From contig NZ_CP007212.1 of the NCBI RefSeq assembly GCF_001411805.1, forward strand, positions 2,604,001 to 2,668,000: a stretch of DNA of 64,000 bases. Direction: 5' to 3'. Under the pieces are notes generated by a model, which made no database searches, was not told the origin of the DNA, and saw only the letters and a list, made by a program, of their open reading frames with translations. This DNA is from Burkholderia plantarii (GTDB lineage Bacteria > Pseudomonadota > Gammaproteobacteria > Burkholderiales > Burkholderiaceae). This document shows positions 27,800 to 38,519 of this stretch, piece after piece (position 1 is the first letter of the stretch; every line of letters starts with the position of its first letter). A program made the position numbers and the translations under genes.

Positions 27800-28282
27800 T
27801 CAGACGTCGCTCGGCCCCGGCGTCGCGCCCGGATCGGTGCGCGTGCGCTGGCGCGCGACGTCGCGGCCCACCGCGAGCCGCTTCATGTACTTGAAGGTGC
27901 CGAGCGCCTTGGCGACGAAATTGCCCGCGCTGTCGCGCACCTCGCCCTCGCAGTAGGCCATGGTGGTCGAGCGGTGCATCACGCGGCCATAGGCGCGCAA
28001 CTCGCCGCGCCCGGGCTGCATGAAGTTGACCTTCATCTCCACCGTGACCACGCCGACGCCGTCGTCGGTCAGGCTGCGCGCGGCCATCGCGAGCGCCACG
28101 TCGGCCAGCGTCATCGTCACGCCGCCGTGCGCGATGCTCCAGGTGTTCAGGTGCTGTTCGTCGAGCGACAGCGCGATCTCGCTCGCGCCGTCCCTGGCCG
28201 AGACAAGCCGCACGCCGAGCATGTCGACGAACGGGCTTTCGATGGTGGGCGGCGTCTGGCGCGGGGTGCCGGTGGTCGTCAT
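27800..28282 (-). CDS. PaaI-family hotdog thioesterase
   Basis: A 160-residue single hotdog-fold acyl-CoA thioesterase. The helix and active-site loop read NTWSIAHGGVTMTLADVALAMAAR, followed by VTVEMKVNFMQPGRGELRAYG. The family hydrolyses aryl- or acyl-CoA, releasing CoA. The start at 28282 is the first Met that gives a normal length; an upstream 52-codon extension is unlike the family. Its C-terminus (RQRTRTDPGATPGPSDV) is longer than usual. Confidence 0.85.
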   Translation of the reverse strand: MTTTGTPRQTPPTIESPFVDMLGVRLVSARDGASEIALSLDEQHLNTWSIAHGGVTMTLADVALAMAARSLTDDGVGVVTVEMKVNFMQPGRGELRAYGRVMHRSTTMAYCEGEVRDSAGNFVAKALGTFKYMKRLAVGRDVARQRTRTDPGATPGPSDV

Positions 28283-28548
28283 GGCGCTCACCGTGCCGGC
28301 CGGGACGAGGGTAAGGACAGCGACGAGGGCTGGGCGTGACCGGCAACGCGCATTGTCGGTTCCTTCGACTTCCACCTGACGATCTGACGAATCATGATGC
28401 CTTCTTGCGTAACGGGTCCGAGGGGCGACCAGGGCCAAGCGCGCGGCGCCCGGCGGGTCCAGAGGCGAAGCCTACCAAACTTGCCGCCGCCGCGAAGCGA
28501 AGCGTCGCGCGCCGCCCCCGAACGGATCGTCACCGACCGGGGCGCTCC

Positions 28549-29727
28549 TCAAGCGATCTCGAACAGCCCCGCCGCGCCCTGCCCGCCGCCGATGCACATC
28601 GTCACCACCACGAGCTTCGCGCCGCGCCGCCTGCCTTCGATCAGCGCGTGGCCGGCGAGCCGCGCGCCCGACACGCCGTAGGGATGGCCCACCGCGATCG
28701 CGCCGCCGTTCACGTTGAGCCGCTCGTTCGGGATGCCGAGCGTGTCGCGGCAGTAGAGCACCTGCACCGCGAACGCCTCGTTCAGCTCCCACAGATCGAT
28801 GTCGTCCACCGTCAGGCCGGCCTGCTTCAGCAGCTTCGGCACCGCGAACACGGGGCCGATGCCCATCTCGTCGGGCTCGCAGCCGGCCACCGCGAAGCCG
28901 CGGAAGATGCCGAGCGGCTGCAGCCCCTCGCGCTCGGCCAGCTTCGCGTTCATCACCACGCAGGCCGAGGCGCCGTCCGAGAACTGGCTCGCGTTGCCGG
29001 CCGTGATCACCCCGCCCGGCAGCGCCGAACGGATCTTCGAGACGCCCTCGAGCGTGGTGTCGGGACGAATCCCCTCGTCGGCCGCGAGCGTGACCTCGCG
29101 CGTCGAGAGCCGCCCGCTCGCCTTGTCGGCCACGCCGGCCAGCACCGTGATCGGCACGATCTCGTCGTCGAACCGGCCGGCCGCCTGCGCGGCGGCGGCG
29201 CGCTGCTGCGATTGCACGCCGTATTCGTCCTGGCGCTCCCTGCCGATGCCGTAGCGCTTCGTGACGTTCTCGGCGGTCTGCAGCATGCTCCAGTAGATCT
29301 CCGGCTTGTGCTCCATCAGCCAGCCTTCCTGCAGCATGTGGTGGTTCATCTCGTTCTGCACGCACGAGATCGATTCCACGCCGCCTGCCACGAACACGTC
29401 GCCCTCGCCCGCGATCACGCGCTGCGCCGCGAGCGCGATGGTCTGCAGCCCCGACGAGCAGAAGCGGTTGATCGTCATGCCCGGCACCGACACCGGCAGG
29501 CCGGCGCGCAGCGCGACCTGCCGCGCGATGTTGGCGCCCGTCGCGCCCTCGGGGTTCGCGCAGCCCATCAGCACGTCCTCGACGCGGGCCGGGTCGAGCC
29601 TTGCGCGCGCCACGGCCGCGGCGACCACGTGGCCGCCGAGCGTCGCGCCGTGCGTCATGTTGAGCGAACCGCGCCACGATTTGGCGAGCGCGGTGCGGGC
29701 GGTGGATACGATTACGGCTTCGGTCAT
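28549..29727 (-). CDS. Acetyl-CoA acyltransferase (thiolase)
   Basis: A 392-residue thiolase. The nucleophilic Cys90 lies in [12 protein letters not shown], the His in [17 protein letters not shown] and the second Cys in [12 protein letters not shown]. It cleaves 3-ketoacyl-CoA with CoA, or condenses acetyl-CoA. The EMNHH stretch and the genomic link to a hydratase/dehydrogenase favour degradation. The start at 29727 is the canonical N-terminus [20 protein letters not shown]. It is third in the minus-strand run after the FadB-like gene and nicotinamidase, 55 bp from the latter. Confidence 0.94.
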   Translation of the reverse strand: MTEAVIVSTARTALAKSWRGSLNMTHGATLGGHVVAAAVARARLDPARVEDVLMGCANPEGATGANIARQVALRAGLPVSVPGMTINRFCSSGLQTIALAAQRVIAGEGDVFVAGGVESISCVQNEMNHHMLQEGWLMEHKPEIYWSMLQTAENVTKRYGIGRERQDEYGVQSQQRAAAAQAAGRFDDEIVPITVLAGVADKASGRLSTREVTLAADEGIRPDTTLEGVSKIRSALPGGVITAGNASQFSDGASACVVMNAKLAEREGLQPLGIFRGFAVAGCEPDEMGIGPVFAVPKLLKQAGLTVDDIDLWELNEAFAVQVLYCRDTLGIPNERLNVNGGAIAVGHPYGVSGARLAGHALIEGRRRGAKLVVVTMCIGGGQGAAGLFEIA

Positions 29728-29782
29728 GCCAGTCTCCTGGTTCGAATTGCTTGTGGACGGAACGCGGCGCGCGCCATGCCGC

Positions 29783-30409
29783 TCAGAGCGGCGCCGCGTC
29801 CGCATGCACGCGGGCGACGCCCGCGCCGTGAAGCGCCTGCCAGGCGCGCGCGAGCGAGCCGTCCAGGTCGATCGCGCGGCACGCGTCGTCGATCACGGCG
29901 GCCTCGAAGCCGGCCGCGCGCGCATCGAGCGCGGACCACGCGACGCAATAGTCGGTGGCGAGCCCGCAGCACCAGACGCGCTTCGCGCCAAGCGCCTGCA
30001 GATAGGCGGCAAGGCCGGTGGAAGTCGCGCGGTCGGCTTCGACGAAGGCCGAATAGCTGTCGACGGCCGCGTCGAGCCCCTTGCGGATCACGAGCCGCGC
30101 GTGCGGGACGTCGAGATCGCGATGCAGCGCGGCGCCGTCGGTGTCCTGCACGCAATGCACCGGCCACAGCACCTGCTCGCCGTAGGGCAGCGTCAGCATC
30201 GAGAACGGCTCGCGGCCCGCGTGGTTGGCGGCGAACGAAACATGCGTGCGCGGATGCCAGTCCTGCGTGACCACCACCTGGTCGAAGCGCCGCGCGAGCC
30301 GGTTGATCACCGGCACCACCGCGTCGCCGTCGGCCACCGCGAGCGCGCCGCCCGGCATGAAATCGTTCTGCACGTCGATCACGAGCAGCACGTCGTCGGT
30401 ACGCATCAT
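29783..30409 (-). CDS. pncA: Nicotinamidase
   Basis: A 208-residue isochorismatase-fold amidase that converts nicotinamide to nicotinate for NAD salvage. The catalytic triad is present: Asp12 ([15 protein letters not shown]), Lys110 (VIRKGLD) and Cys155 ([12 protein letters not shown]). Metal ligands are Asp50 and His52 (TQDWHPRTH) plus His85 (WPVHCVQDT). It starts ATGATG (30409) with GGAGAACAG upstream, 17 bp after the FadB-like stop, so it is co-transcribed with beta-oxidation genes, an unusual place for it. Confidence 0.94.
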   Translation of the reverse strand: MMRTDDVLLVIDVQNDFMPGGALAVADGDAVVPVINRLARRFDQVVVTQDWHPRTHVSFAANHAGREPFSMLTLPYGEQVLWPVHCVQDTDGAALHRDLDVPHARLVIRKGLDAAVDSYSAFVEADRATSTGLAAYLQALGAKRVWCCGLATDYCVAWSALDARAAGFEAAVIDDACRAIDLDGSLARAWQALHGAGVARVHADAAPL

Positions 30410-30426
30410 CGTCTGTTCTCCGCGCG

Positions 30427-32511
30427 TCAGCCGTTGAAACTCTTGCCGCTCGCCGCCAGCTCGACGATCGACGGCGCGATCCGCCACGCGTCGCCGTTCG
30501 CGCCGGCCGCATGGCGCCGCATCGCGCGCTCGACGTTGTAGAGCCCGACCAGGTCGGCATGCAGCATCGGGCCGCCGCGCCAAAGCGGGAAGCCGTAGCC
30601 GGTCAGGTAGACCATGTCGATGTCGGAAGCCTTCGACGCGATGCCTTCCTCGAGGATCTTCGCGCCCTCGTTGACGAGCGCGTAGACGAGCCGCTCGACG
30701 ATCTCGTCGTCGCCGATCGCGCGCCGCTCGATGCCGGCTTCCTTCGAATAGGCCAGCACCATCTCGTCGACCAGCTTCGACGGCTTCGCGCGCCGCTCGC
30801 CCGGTTGGTAGTCGTACCAGCCGCCGCCCGTCTTCTGGCCGAAGCGGCCCAGCTCGCAGAGGCGGTCGGCGATCTTCGAATAATGCAGGTCGGGCTGCTC
30901 GACGTAGCGGCGCTTGCGGATCGCCCAGCCGATGTCGTTGCCGGCCAGGTCGCTCATGCGGAACGGCCCCATCGCGAAGCCGAACGCCTCGATCGCGCGA
31001 TCGACCTGCGCCGGCAGCGCGCCTTCCTCGAGCATGAACAGCGCCTGGCGGAGGTACTGCTCGACCATCCGGTTGCCGATGAAGCCGTCGCAGACACCCG
31101 ACACCACCGCCGTCTTGCGGATCTTCCTGGCGACCTGCATCACGGTGGCGAGCACGTCCTTCGCGGTCTTCGCGCCGCGCACCACTTCCAGCAGCTTCAT
31201 CACGTTCGCGGGACTGAAGAAGTGCATGCCGACCACGTCCTGCGGGCGCTGCGTGAACGCGGCGATGCGGTCGACGTCGAGCGTCGAGGTGTTCGACGCC
31301 AGGATCGCGCCCGGCTTCGCCACCTCGTCGAGCCGGCGGAACACCTGCTCCTTCACGCCGAGTTCCTCGAACACGGCCTCGATGATCAGGTCGGCCGATT
31401 TCAGGCCATCGTAGGACAGCGTCGGCGTGATCAGCGCGAGCCGCGCTTCGAGCTTTTCGGCCGTCAGCTTGCCCTTCCTGACCTGTGCCTCGTAGTTCTT
31501 GCGGATCGTCGCGAGGCCGCGGTCGAGCGCCTCCTGCTTCGTTTCGAGCAGCACCACCGGCAGCCCGGCGTTGACGAAGTTCATCGCGATGCCGCCGCCC
31601 ATGGTGCCCGCGCCGATCACGGCGACCTGGCGGATCTCGCGCACCGGCGTGTCGGCCGGCACGTCGGGGATCTTGCTCGCGGCGCGCTCGGCGAAGAACG
31701 CATGGCGCAGCGCGCGGCTCTCGGGCGTCTGCACCAGCGCGACGAAGCCCTCGCGCTCGTCGGCGAGCCCCTGGTCGAAGCCGTTCAACACCCCCGACTC
31801 GATCGCGTCGATGCATTTGTGCGGCGCCGGATAGTTCGACGCGGCCGCCTTCGCGCTGTTGCGCGCGAACTGGATGAAGCCGGCCGCGTTCGGATGCGCG
31901 ATCGCGCGGTCGCGCACGCGCGGATGCGGCCCGGACCGCGCGCCCACGCGCCGGCCGAACGCCACCGCGGCGTCAAGCAGGTCGCCCTCGACGATCTCGT
32001 CGAACAGGCCGCTCGCGGCCAGCTGCTCGGCGGGCACCGACGCGCCCGAGACGATCATGTTCAGCGCCGTCTCCAGCCCCACCGCGCGCGGCAGCCGCTG
32101 GGTGCCGCCGGCGCCGGGCAGCAACCCGATCCTCACCTCGGGCAGCGCCACCTGCGTGCCGGGTGCCGCGATCCGGTAATGCGCGCCGAGCGCGAGTTCC
32201 AGCCCGCCGCCCATCACCACGGCATGCACCGCCGCGACCACCGGCTTCGGGCTCGCCTCGACCGCCGCGATCAGCGTGTGCAGGTTCGGTTCCTGCAACG
32301 CCTTCGGCGTGTTGAATTCGGTGATGTCGGCGCCGCCCGAGAACGCGCGGCCGGCACCCGTCAGCACGATCGCCGTGACCGAGGCGTCGGCCAGCGCGCG
32401 ATCGAGCCCCGCCATCAGCGCGGCGCGCGTCGAATAGCCGAGCCCGTTGACGGGCGGATTGTCGAGCGTGAGGACGGCCACGCCGTCGCGAATCGTGTAA
32501 GCCACTGCCAT
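30427..32511 (-). CDS. Bifunctional enoyl-CoA hydratase/3-hydroxyacyl-CoA dehydrogenase (FadB-like)
   Basis: A 694-residue multifunctional beta-oxidation enzyme. The crotonase domain (about 1-200) has [13 protein letters not shown] and [20 protein letters not shown]. The NAD-binding dehydrogenase domain starts at about 297 with [21 protein letters not shown] and includes [13 protein letters not shown] and [21 protein letters not shown]-terminal dimer domain with [19 protein letters not shown] follows. The order matches the peroxisomal-type fusion rather than a FadA-partnered FadB. The start at 32511 has GGAGGCAG in front; a Met 21 codons upstream has weaker signals. Confidence 0.93.
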   Translation of the reverse strand: MAVAYTIRDGVAVLTLDNPPVNGLGYSTRAALMAGLDRALADASVTAIVLTGAGRAFSGGADITEFNTPKALQEPNLHTLIAAVEASPKPVVAAVHAVVMGGGLELALGAHYRIAAPGTQVALPEVRIGLLPGAGGTQRLPRAVGLETALNMIVSGASVPAEQLAASGLFDEIVEGDLLDAAVAFGRRVGARSGPHPRVRDRAIAHPNAAGFIQFARNSAKAAASNYPAPHKCIDAIESGVLNGFDQGLADEREGFVALVQTPESRALRHAFFAERAASKIPDVPADTPVREIRQVAVIGAGTMGGGIAMNFVNAGLPVVLLETKQEALDRGLATIRKNYEAQVRKGKLTAEKLEARLALITPTLSYDGLKSADLIIEAVFEELGVKEQVFRRLDEVAKPGAILASNTSTLDVDRIAAFTQRPQDVVGMHFFSPANVMKLLEVVRGAKTAKDVLATVMQVARKIRKTAVVSGVCDGFIGNRMVEQYLRQALFMLEEGALPAQVDRAIEAFGFAMGPFRMSDLAGNDIGWAIRKRRYVEQPDLHYSKIADRLCELGRFGQKTGGGWYDYQPGERRAKPSKLVDEMVLAYSKEAGIERRAIGDDEIVERLVYALVNEGAKILEEGIASKASDIDMVYLTGYGFPLWRGGPMLHADLVGLYNVERAMRRHAAGANGDAWRIAPSIVELAASGKSFNG

Positions 32512-32617
32512 CTGTCTGCCTCCATGCGGTTGCGCGAGCCGGGGCGGCGGCGCGTCGTCAGCGTTGTCGGTCATTGTGTTCGCACGACGAGTGCGTCGCA
32601 CGCAATCGAACCGGGGC

Positions 32618-32646
32618 AGCATACCTAAAAAAGAACGACCGTTCAA
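32618..32646 (-). promoter_or_regulatory. Promoter overlapping a GAACG-AC-CGTTC palindrome, probable TetR-type operator
   Basis: On the minus strand TTGAAC and TATGCT are separated by exactly 17 bp, about 105 bp before the FadB-like start. A 12-bp palindrome (32633-32644) covers the end of the -35 and half the spacer, so a bound dimer would block RNA polymerase. Similar palindromes are typical of TetR-family regulators of fatty-acid genes (established pattern, recalled, not searched). Confidence 0.6.
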
Positions 32647-32746
32647 TTCACATCGACCCGAAAAAACGGGGCGCGGCGAACCGGGCGGTGCCGGCCGGCC
32701 CGGCGCGGTTCGGCGCCGCGCAGTATCGCGGCGGCGCCCCTCGCCC

Positions 32747-34462
32747 TCAGGCTGGCCCGACCGGTCCCGCCAGTCCCGCCGGCCGCAGCGGCGCGCCTTC
32801 GAGCGGACAGTCGCCGGCAACGATGGTCGGCAATACATGCTCGCGGAACATCTCGCGCAGCTTGAGCTTCTGCAGCTTGCCGGTGGCCGTGTGCGGCAGC
32901 GCCTCGACGAACACCACGTCGTCGGGCACCCACCACTTCGCAACCTTGCCTTCGTAGAACGCGAGCAGCGCCTCGCGCGTCACCTCGCTGCCAGGCCGGC
33001 GCACCACCACGAGCAAGGGCCGTTCCGTCCATTTCGGATGCGCGCAGGCGATGCAGGCCGCCTCGGCCACGCCCGGATGCGCGACGGCGACGTTTTCCAG
33101 ATCGATCGAGCTGATCCATTCGCCGCCCGACTTGATCACGTCCTTGCTGCGATCGGTGATCTGCAGGAAGCCGTCGCGATCGATGGTGGCGACGTCGCCG
33201 GTCGGGAACCAGCCGTCGGCGAGCGGCGAGCCCTCGCCCTGGAAATAGCGGTCGATCACCCATGGTCCGCGCACCTGCAGCTCGCCGAACGCGACGCCGT
33301 CCCACGGCAGCTCGCCGCCGTCCTCGCCGACGATGCGCATGTCGATGCCGCAGATCACGCGGCCCTGTTTTTCGAGCGACTGGCGGCGCTCGGCCTCGGG
33401 CCGCTGCATCTGCGCCCAGGTGGGCCGCGCCAGCGTGCCGAGCGGCGACAGCTCGGTCATGCCCCAGGCGTGGATCACCTGCACGCCGTAATCGTCCTCG
33501 AACGCGCGCAGCATGCTGGGCGGGCATGCGGAGCCGCCGATCACGGTGCGCTCGAGCGTCGAGAAGCGCACGCCGGCCTCGCGCATGTAGTTGAGCAGGC
33601 CGAGCCACACGGTCGGCACGCCGGCCGAGCAGGTCACGCGCTCGGCCTCCATCAGCTCGTAGAGCGACTTGCCGTCGAGATCCTTGCCGGGCAGCACCAG
33701 CTTCGCGCCGGTGAGCGGCACCGCGTAGGGCAGCCCCCAGGCGTTGACGTGGAACATCGGCACGACCGGCAGCACCGCGTCGAGCATCGACAGCGCCATC
33801 GCGTCGGGCAGCGCGGCCGCGTAGGCGTGCAGCACCGTCGAGCGGTGCGAGTAGAGCGCACCCTTCGGATGGCCGGTGGTGCCCGACGTGTAGCAGAGCG
33901 ACGAGGCCTGGCGCTCGTCGAGCAGCGGCCAGTCGTAGTCGCCGTCCTCGGCGTCGAGCAGCGTTTCATACGCGATCAGCGGCGTGGCGGCCGCGGGCAG
34001 GTGCGCCGCGTCGGTCAGCGCGATCCAGCCGCGCACGTTCGGGCACTGCGGCGCGAGCTGGTCGATCAGCGGCGCGAAGTTGAGATCGAACAGGATGAAA
34101 CGATCGTCCGCATGGTTGACGATATAGACGAGCTGCTCGAGAAACAGGCGCGGATTGATCGTATGACCGACGGCCCCCATCCCGGCGATGCCGAAATATG
34201 CCTCCAGGTGCCGGTAGCCGTTCCAGGCGAGCGTGCCGACGCGCTCGCCCGCGCCGACGCCGGCCCGCGTGAGCGCCTGCGCGAGCTGCTTCGCGCGCCG
34301 CTCGCAGTCGCGGTAGGTATAGCGGTGGATGTCGCCCTCGATCCGGCGCGACACGATCTCCACGTCGCCGGCATGCCGCGCCGCATGCGTGATCAGCGAC
34401 GACACGAGCAGCGGTACCTCCATCATCTGGCCCAGCAACGGCGAATTCATCGTCATGCTCAT
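32747..34462 (-). CDS. Long/medium-chain fatty-acyl-CoA ligase
   Basis: A 571-residue ANL-superfamily enzyme that adenylates a carboxylic acid and transfers it to CoA. The ATP motif is [19 protein letters not shown]. Further core motifs are [16 protein letters not shown] and [20 protein letters not shown], then [16 protein letters not shown] with the hinge, and the C-terminal Lys in [15 protein letters not shown]. The substrate may be a fatty or methylthio-/short-branched acid; the subgroup resembles DmdB-like ligases by overall appearance (tentative). It diverges from selO. Downstream genes process acyl-CoA, with a 235-bp promoter gap between. Confidence 0.92.
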   Translation of the reverse strand: MSMTMNSPLLGQMMEVPLLVSSLITHAARHAGDVEIVSRRIEGDIHRYTYRDCERRAKQLAQALTRAGVGAGERVGTLAWNGYRHLEAYFGIAGMGAVGHTINPRLFLEQLVYIVNHADDRFILFDLNFAPLIDQLAPQCPNVRGWIALTDAAHLPAAATPLIAYETLLDAEDGDYDWPLLDERQASSLCYTSGTTGHPKGALYSHRSTVLHAYAAALPDAMALSMLDAVLPVVPMFHVNAWGLPYAVPLTGAKLVLPGKDLDGKSLYELMEAERVTCSAGVPTVWLGLLNYMREAGVRFSTLERTVIGGSACPPSMLRAFEDDYGVQVIHAWGMTELSPLGTLARPTWAQMQRPEAERRQSLEKQGRVICGIDMRIVGEDGGELPWDGVAFGELQVRGPWVIDRYFQGEGSPLADGWFPTGDVATIDRDGFLQITDRSKDVIKSGGEWISSIDLENVAVAHPGVAEAACIACAHPKWTERPLLVVVRRPGSEVTREALLAFYEGKVAKWWVPDDVVFVEALPHTATGKLQKLKLREMFREHVLPTIVAGDCPLEGAPLRPAGLAGPVGPA

Positions 34463-34602
34463 CGTCCAGCTCTCCCGGTTGGATTGTCTCGAGGCCCGAC
34501 CTGGGTCGGGTCCGCAACCGCAAGCGGCCCGTGCGGCGCGGATTTACAATATCGGCTTGTGTCCCGTTGTTCAACTCGTTGTTTTCAGGAAACGAACCCG
34601 CC

Positions 34603-36168
34603 TTGGCCGCCTCCTTTCCCGCCGCTTTCGCTGTTCCCGCCCTTCCCGACCTGGCCGCCTCGCTCGCCGCGCCGCGCGACGACGCGTTCGTCCGGCTCGG
34701 CCCGGCGTTCCTGACCCGGTTGCCCGCGGCGCCGCTGCCCGCGCCCTACGTGATCGGCTGCTCGGACGAACTCGCGCGCGAGCTCGGCCTCGATCCGTCG
34801 ATCCGGACGCTGCCCGGCTTCGCCGAGCTGTTCTGCGGCAACCCCACGCGCGAGTGGCCGGCCGACGCGCTGCCCTACGCGGCCGTCTATTCGGGCCACC
34901 AGTTCGGCGTCTGGGCGGGCCAGCTCGGCGACGGCCGCGCACTGACGATCGGCGAGCTCGAACACGCGGGCCGCCGCGTCGAATTGCAGCTCAAGGGCGC
35001 GGGGCGCACGCCGTATTCGCGCATGGGCGACGGCCGCGCGGTGCTGCGCTCGTCGATCCGCGAATTCCTCTGCTCGGAGGCGATGCATCACCTCGGCATC
35101 CCGACCACGCGCGCGCTGGCCCTGGTCGGCTCGGACCAGCCCGTCACGCGCGAGGAGATCGAAACGGCGGCGGTGGTCACGCGCGTGGCCGACAGCTTCG
35201 TGCGCTTCGGCCATTTCGAGCACTTCTTCGCCAACGACCGGCCCGACCTGCTCCAGCAGCTCGCCGATCACGTGATCGCGCGCTTCTATCCGGCCTGCCG
35301 CGACGCGGAAGATCCGTACCTCGCGCTGCTCGAGGCCGTGATGCAGCGCACCGCGCGGATGGTCGCCCAGTGGCAGGCGGTGGGCTTCTGCCACGGCGTA
35401 ATGAACACCGACAACATGTCGATCCTCGGCCTCACGCTCGACTACGGCCCGTTCGGCTTCCTCGACGGCTTCGACGCCTCGCACATCTGCAACCACACCG
35501 ATACGCAGGGCCGCTACGCGTACCGCATGCAGCCGCGCATCGCGCACTGGAACTGCTTCTGCCTCGCGCAGGCGCTGCTGCCGCTGATCGGCCGGCAACG
35601 CACCGAACTCGACGACGATCCGCGCACCGAGCGCGCCGTGGAAGACGCCCAGGCCGTGCTCGCGCGCTTCCCCGAAACGTTCGGCCCGGCGCTCGAAGGC
35701 GCGATGCGCGCCAAGCTCGGCTTCGCGCTCGAGCTGGAAGGCGACGCCGCGCTCGCGAACCGGCTGCTGGAAATCATGAACGGCAGCCGTGCCGACTTCA
35801 CGCTGACGTTCCGCAACCTGGCGCGCCTGTCGAAGCACGACGCGAGCGCGGACGCGCCGGTGCGCGACCTGTTCATCGACCGCGAGGCGTTCGACGGCTG
35901 GGCCGCGCAATATCGCGAGCGCCTGGCCGCCGAGCCGCGCGACGACGCCGCGCGCGCCGAGGCGATGAACCGCGTGAACCCGAAATACGTGCTGCGCAAC
36001 CACCTGGCCGAGACCGCGATCCGGCGCGCGGCCGAGAAGGACTTTTCCGAACTCGAACGGCTTGCGCGCATCCTGCGCCGGCCGTTCGACGAACAGCCCG
36101 AACACGAGGCCTACGCCGCGCTGCCGCCCGACTGGGCGAGCACGCTGGAAGTCAGTTGCTCGTCGTAA
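34603..36168 (+). CDS. selO: SelO/YdiU protein adenylyltransferase (pseudokinase fold)
   Basis: A 521-residue SelO-family protein that transfers AMP from ATP to Ser/Thr/Tyr of target proteins, linked to redox stress. Motifs are [58 protein letters not shown], and the metal/catalytic [17 protein letters not shown] with YGPFGFLD. No selenocysteine or C-terminal Cys motif is apparent apart from SCSS. I take the TTG at 34603 because it gives the normal family length and a CAGGAA element lies upstream; an ATG at 34531 would add 24 residues unlike the family. Confidence 0.88.
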   Translation: MAASFPAAFAVPALPDLAASLAAPRDDAFVRLGPAFLTRLPAAPLPAPYVIGCSDELARELGLDPSIRTLPGFAELFCGNPTREWPADALPYAAVYSGHQFGVWAGQLGDGRALTIGELEHAGRRVELQLKGAGRTPYSRMGDGRAVLRSSIREFLCSEAMHHLGIPTTRALALVGSDQPVTREEIETAAVVTRVADSFVRFGHFEHFFANDRPDLLQQLADHVIARFYPACRDAEDPYLALLEAVMQRTARMVAQWQAVGFCHGVMNTDNMSILGLTLDYGPFGFLDGFDASHICNHTDTQGRYAYRMQPRIAHWNCFCLAQALLPLIGRQRTELDDDPRTERAVEDAQAVLARFPETFGPALEGAMRAKLGFALELEGDAALANRLLEIMNGSRADFTLTFRNLARLSKHDASADAPVRDLFIDREAFDGWAAQYRERLAAEPRDDAARAEAMNRVNPKYVLRNHLAETAIRRAAEKDFSELERLARILRRPFDEQPEHEAYAALPPDWASTLEVSCSS

Positions 36169-36205
36169 CGAACGAACGCGCCGCATTCCCAAGGAGAACC
36201 CCGCC

Positions 36206-36634
36206 ATGCCCCACGATCAGGACGATCGCAGCTATCCGTACCAGGCCGATGACGCCGAACTGCGCGAACGGCTCACGCCGATGCAGTACGAGGTCACGCA
36301 GCACGCGGCCACCGAGCGCGCCTTCACCGGCGAATACACCGACACCGAGGACGCCGGCATCTACCACTGCGTGGTCTGCGACACGCCGCTGTTCGAGTCG
36401 GGCGCGAAGTACCACTCGGGCTGCGGCTGGCCCAGCTACTTCAAGCCGCTCGACGGCGAGGTGATCGACGAGAAGATCGACCGCACGCACGGCATGGTGC
36501 GCGTCGAGGTGCGTTGCAACCATTGCGGCGCGCATCTGGGCCACGTATTCGAGGACGGCCCGCGCGACAAAACCGGTCTGCGCTACTGCATCAATTCGGC
36601 TGCGTTACACTTCGAGCCTGACGCCGGCCGCTGA
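36206..36634 (+). CDS. msrB: Peptide methionine-R-sulfoxide reductase
   Basis: A 142-residue MsrB that reduces methionine-R-sulfoxide in proteins. Catalytic Cys128 lies in [13 protein letters not shown]. The structural zinc is held by Cys55, Cys58 (CVVC) and Cys104, Cys107 (CNHC). Cys73 in HSGCGWPSY is a possible resolving Cys. The ATG at 36206 has AAGGAG 10 nt upstream. It sits 37 bp after selO, so an oxidative-stress pairing in one operon is plausible. Confidence 0.96.
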   Translation: MPHDQDDRSYPYQADDAELRERLTPMQYEVTQHAATERAFTGEYTDTEDAGIYHCVVCDTPLFESGAKYHSGCGWPSYFKPLDGEVIDEKIDRTHGMVRVEVRCNHCGAHLGHVFEDGPRDKTGLRYCINSAALHFEPDAGR

Positions 36635-36756
36635 GCCCAGCCCAGCACCGGCCGACGCCCGCCGCACGAGGTCGCCCCGGCCCGCGCGGCGGGGCCCCGT
36701 AACGATGGCGGCCCGGGAGCCCCAGCCCCGGCGCGTGCCACGCAGCCCCGATCACC

Positions 36757-37287
36757 ATGAAATTTCTGTTCGATCTGTTTCCGATCATCCTGTTTTTCGC
36801 CGCCTTCAAGCTCTGGGGCATCTTCACCGCGACGGCGGTCGCGATCGTCGCCACGCTGCTGCAGGTCGCCTGGGTGGCCTGGCGCCACAAGAAGGTCGAC
36901 ACCATGCTGTGGGTCAGCCTCGGCGTGATCGTCGTGTTCGGCGGCGCCACGCTGGTGCTGCACGACGAGAAATTCATCCAGTGGAAGCCCACCGTGCTGT
37001 ACTGGCTGTTCGCGGTGGTGCTGATCGGCGCGCGCTATCTGTTCGGCAAGAACCTGATCGCGAAGATGATGGGCAAGCAGCTGTCGCTGCCCATCGCGAT
37101 CTGGGACAAGCTCAACGTGGCGTGGGGGCTGTTCTTCGTCGTGCTCGGCGTGGCGAACCTCTACGTCGTCAATCACTACACGCCGTCGCAGTGGGTGAAC
37201 TTCAAGCTGTTCGGCACCACCGGCGCGATGTTCGTGTTCATCATCCTGCAGAGCCTCTGGCTCGCGAAATACCTCAAAGACGAATGA
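36757..37287 (+). CDS. yciB: Inner-membrane-spanning protein YciB (septation protein A)
   Basis: A 176-residue hydrophobic protein with five predicted membrane helices, beginning [21 protein letters not shown]. The [13 protein letters not shown] segment and the [20 protein letters not shown] loop are family hallmarks. It is involved in cell-envelope synthesis and division (ispZ in some annotations). The stop overlaps the bolA start codon (ATGA), so the two are coupled. Confidence 0.94.
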   Translation: MKFLFDLFPIILFFAAFKLWGIFTATAVAIVATLLQVAWVAWRHKKVDTMLWVSLGVIVVFGGATLVLHDEKFIQWKPTVLYWLFAVVLIGARYLFGKNLIAKMMGKQLSLPIAIWDKLNVAWGLFFVVLGVANLYVVNHYTPSQWVNFKLFGTTGAMFVFIILQSLWLAKYLKDE

Positions 37288-37598
37288 CGATGTCCGACGA
37301 TTTCCTGAACGCGGCGCCCGACGCGCGCATCGCGCTGATCGAGGCACGCCTCGCCGCCGCGCTCGCGCCCGACGCACTGCACGTCAGCGACGATAGCGCG
37401 CAGCACGCCGGTCATGCCGGTGCCTCGGCGGGCGGGCATTATACGGTGACGATCGTGTCCGCCGCGTTTGCCGGCAAGTCGCGCGTGGCCCGCCATCGGC
37501 TGGTGTATGATGCGCTCGCCGATGCGATGCAGCGCGGTATTCACGCGCTCGCGATCGTGGCTTACACGCCCGATGAATTCAATGTGTCTTCCCAATAA
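37284..37598 (+). CDS. bolA: BolA-family protein
   Basis: A 104-residue protein with a BolA fold: an N-terminal helix [51 protein letters not shown] with the conserved His, and the C-terminal [14 protein letters not shown]. BolA proteins partner monothiol glutaredoxins in Fe-S trafficking and can bind DNA. The start at 37284 overlaps the yciB stop; the second ATG at 37290 is an alternative. There is a 25-bp gap to the parvulin gene. Confidence 0.93.
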   Translation: MTMSDDFLNAAPDARIALIEARLAAALAPDALHVSDDSAQHAGHAGASAGGHYTVTIVSAAFAGKSRVARHRLVYDALADAMQRGIHALAIVAYTPDEFNVSSQ

Positions 37599-37623
37599 AG
37601 TTTCGTTTCGCTAGGAATTCCCG

Positions 37624-38403
37624 ATGATCCTGAAATCCCCCCGTCTGTGGGTCGCGGCTGCCGCATTGGTCGCCGCACCGGCATTTGCCCAGAACGTTGC
37701 CGTCGTCAACGGCACGCCGATCCCGAAGTCGCGCGTCGACGCGATGGTGGCGCAGCTCGTCCAGCAGGGCCAGCAGGACAGCGACCAACTGCGCAAGATG
37801 GTGAGCCAGGAGCTCGTCAATCGCGAGATCCTGATGCAGGAAGCGGTGAAGGAAGGCGTGCCGAACCGCCCCGAGGTGAAACAGCAGGTCGCGATCGCGC
37901 AGCAGACGGTGGTGCTGCGCGCGCTGATCGAGGACTTCGTGAAGAAGAACACGCCGAGCGACGCCGACATCAAGGCGCGCTACGACGAGCTGACGAAATC
38001 GGCCGCCGGCAACGAATATCACCTGCACCACATCCTCGTCGACAACGAGCAGCAGGCCAAGGACCTGATCGCGAAGATCAAGGGCGGCGCGAAGTTCGAG
38101 GATCTGGCCAAGCAGTATTCGAAGGATCCGGGCTCGGCGAAGAACGGCGGCGACCTGGACTGGGCCGATCCGAAGTCGTTCGTGCCGGAATTCGCGAACG
38201 CGGCGACGCACCTGCAGAAGGGCCAAATGACCGATACGCCGGTCAAGACGCAGTTCGGCTGGCACATCATCCGCGTCGATGACGTGCGCCCGGTGGCCCC
38301 GCCGCCGCTCGAGCAGGTCAAGGCGCAGATCTCGCAACAGCTGGTGCAGCAGAAGCTGCAGGCGTTCGAGGAAAAGCTGCGCGCGCAGGCGAAGATCCAG
38401 TAA
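37624..38403 (+). CDS. Periplasmic parvulin-type peptidyl-prolyl isomerase
   Basis: A 259-residue protein. The signal peptide (MILKSPRLWVAAAALVAAPAFA, cleavage after AFA) precedes a SurA-like N-terminal chaperone region (about 22-125). A PpiC/rotamase domain follows (about 130-225), with EYHLHHILVDNEQQAKDLI, FEDLAKQYSKDPGSAKNGGDLDW and FGWHIIRVDDVRP. It should help fold outer-membrane or secreted proteins. It completes the yciB-bolA-ppiC run seen in Burkholderia and its relatives. Confidence 0.94.
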   Translation: MILKSPRLWVAAAALVAAPAFAQNVAVVNGTPIPKSRVDAMVAQLVQQGQQDSDQLRKMVSQELVNREILMQEAVKEGVPNRPEVKQQVAIAQQTVVLRALIEDFVKKNTPSDADIKARYDELTKSAAGNEYHLHHILVDNEQQAKDLIAKIKGGAKFEDLAKQYSKDPGSAKNGGDLDWADPKSFVPEFANAATHLQKGQMTDTPVKTQFGWHIIRVDDVRPVAPPPLEQVKAQISQQLVQQKLQAFEEKLRAQAKIQ

Positions 38404-38446
38404 GGATCGGGCTTGCCGCGGCGGCCGGTTCAGGCCGAGCTTGACG

Positions 38447-38475
38447 AAAAATGCCGCTCTTCGGAGCGGCATTTT
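38447..38475. terminator. Bidirectional terminator between convergent genes
   Basis: AAAAATGCCGCTC-TTCG-GAGCGGCATTTTT is a perfect stem with a UUCG tetraloop, between the parvulin and GNAT genes. Confidence 0.92.
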
Positions 38476-38519
38476 TCATTGGGGCGGCAGGGATCACGCG
38501 GCGCGCCGACGCGCACCCG

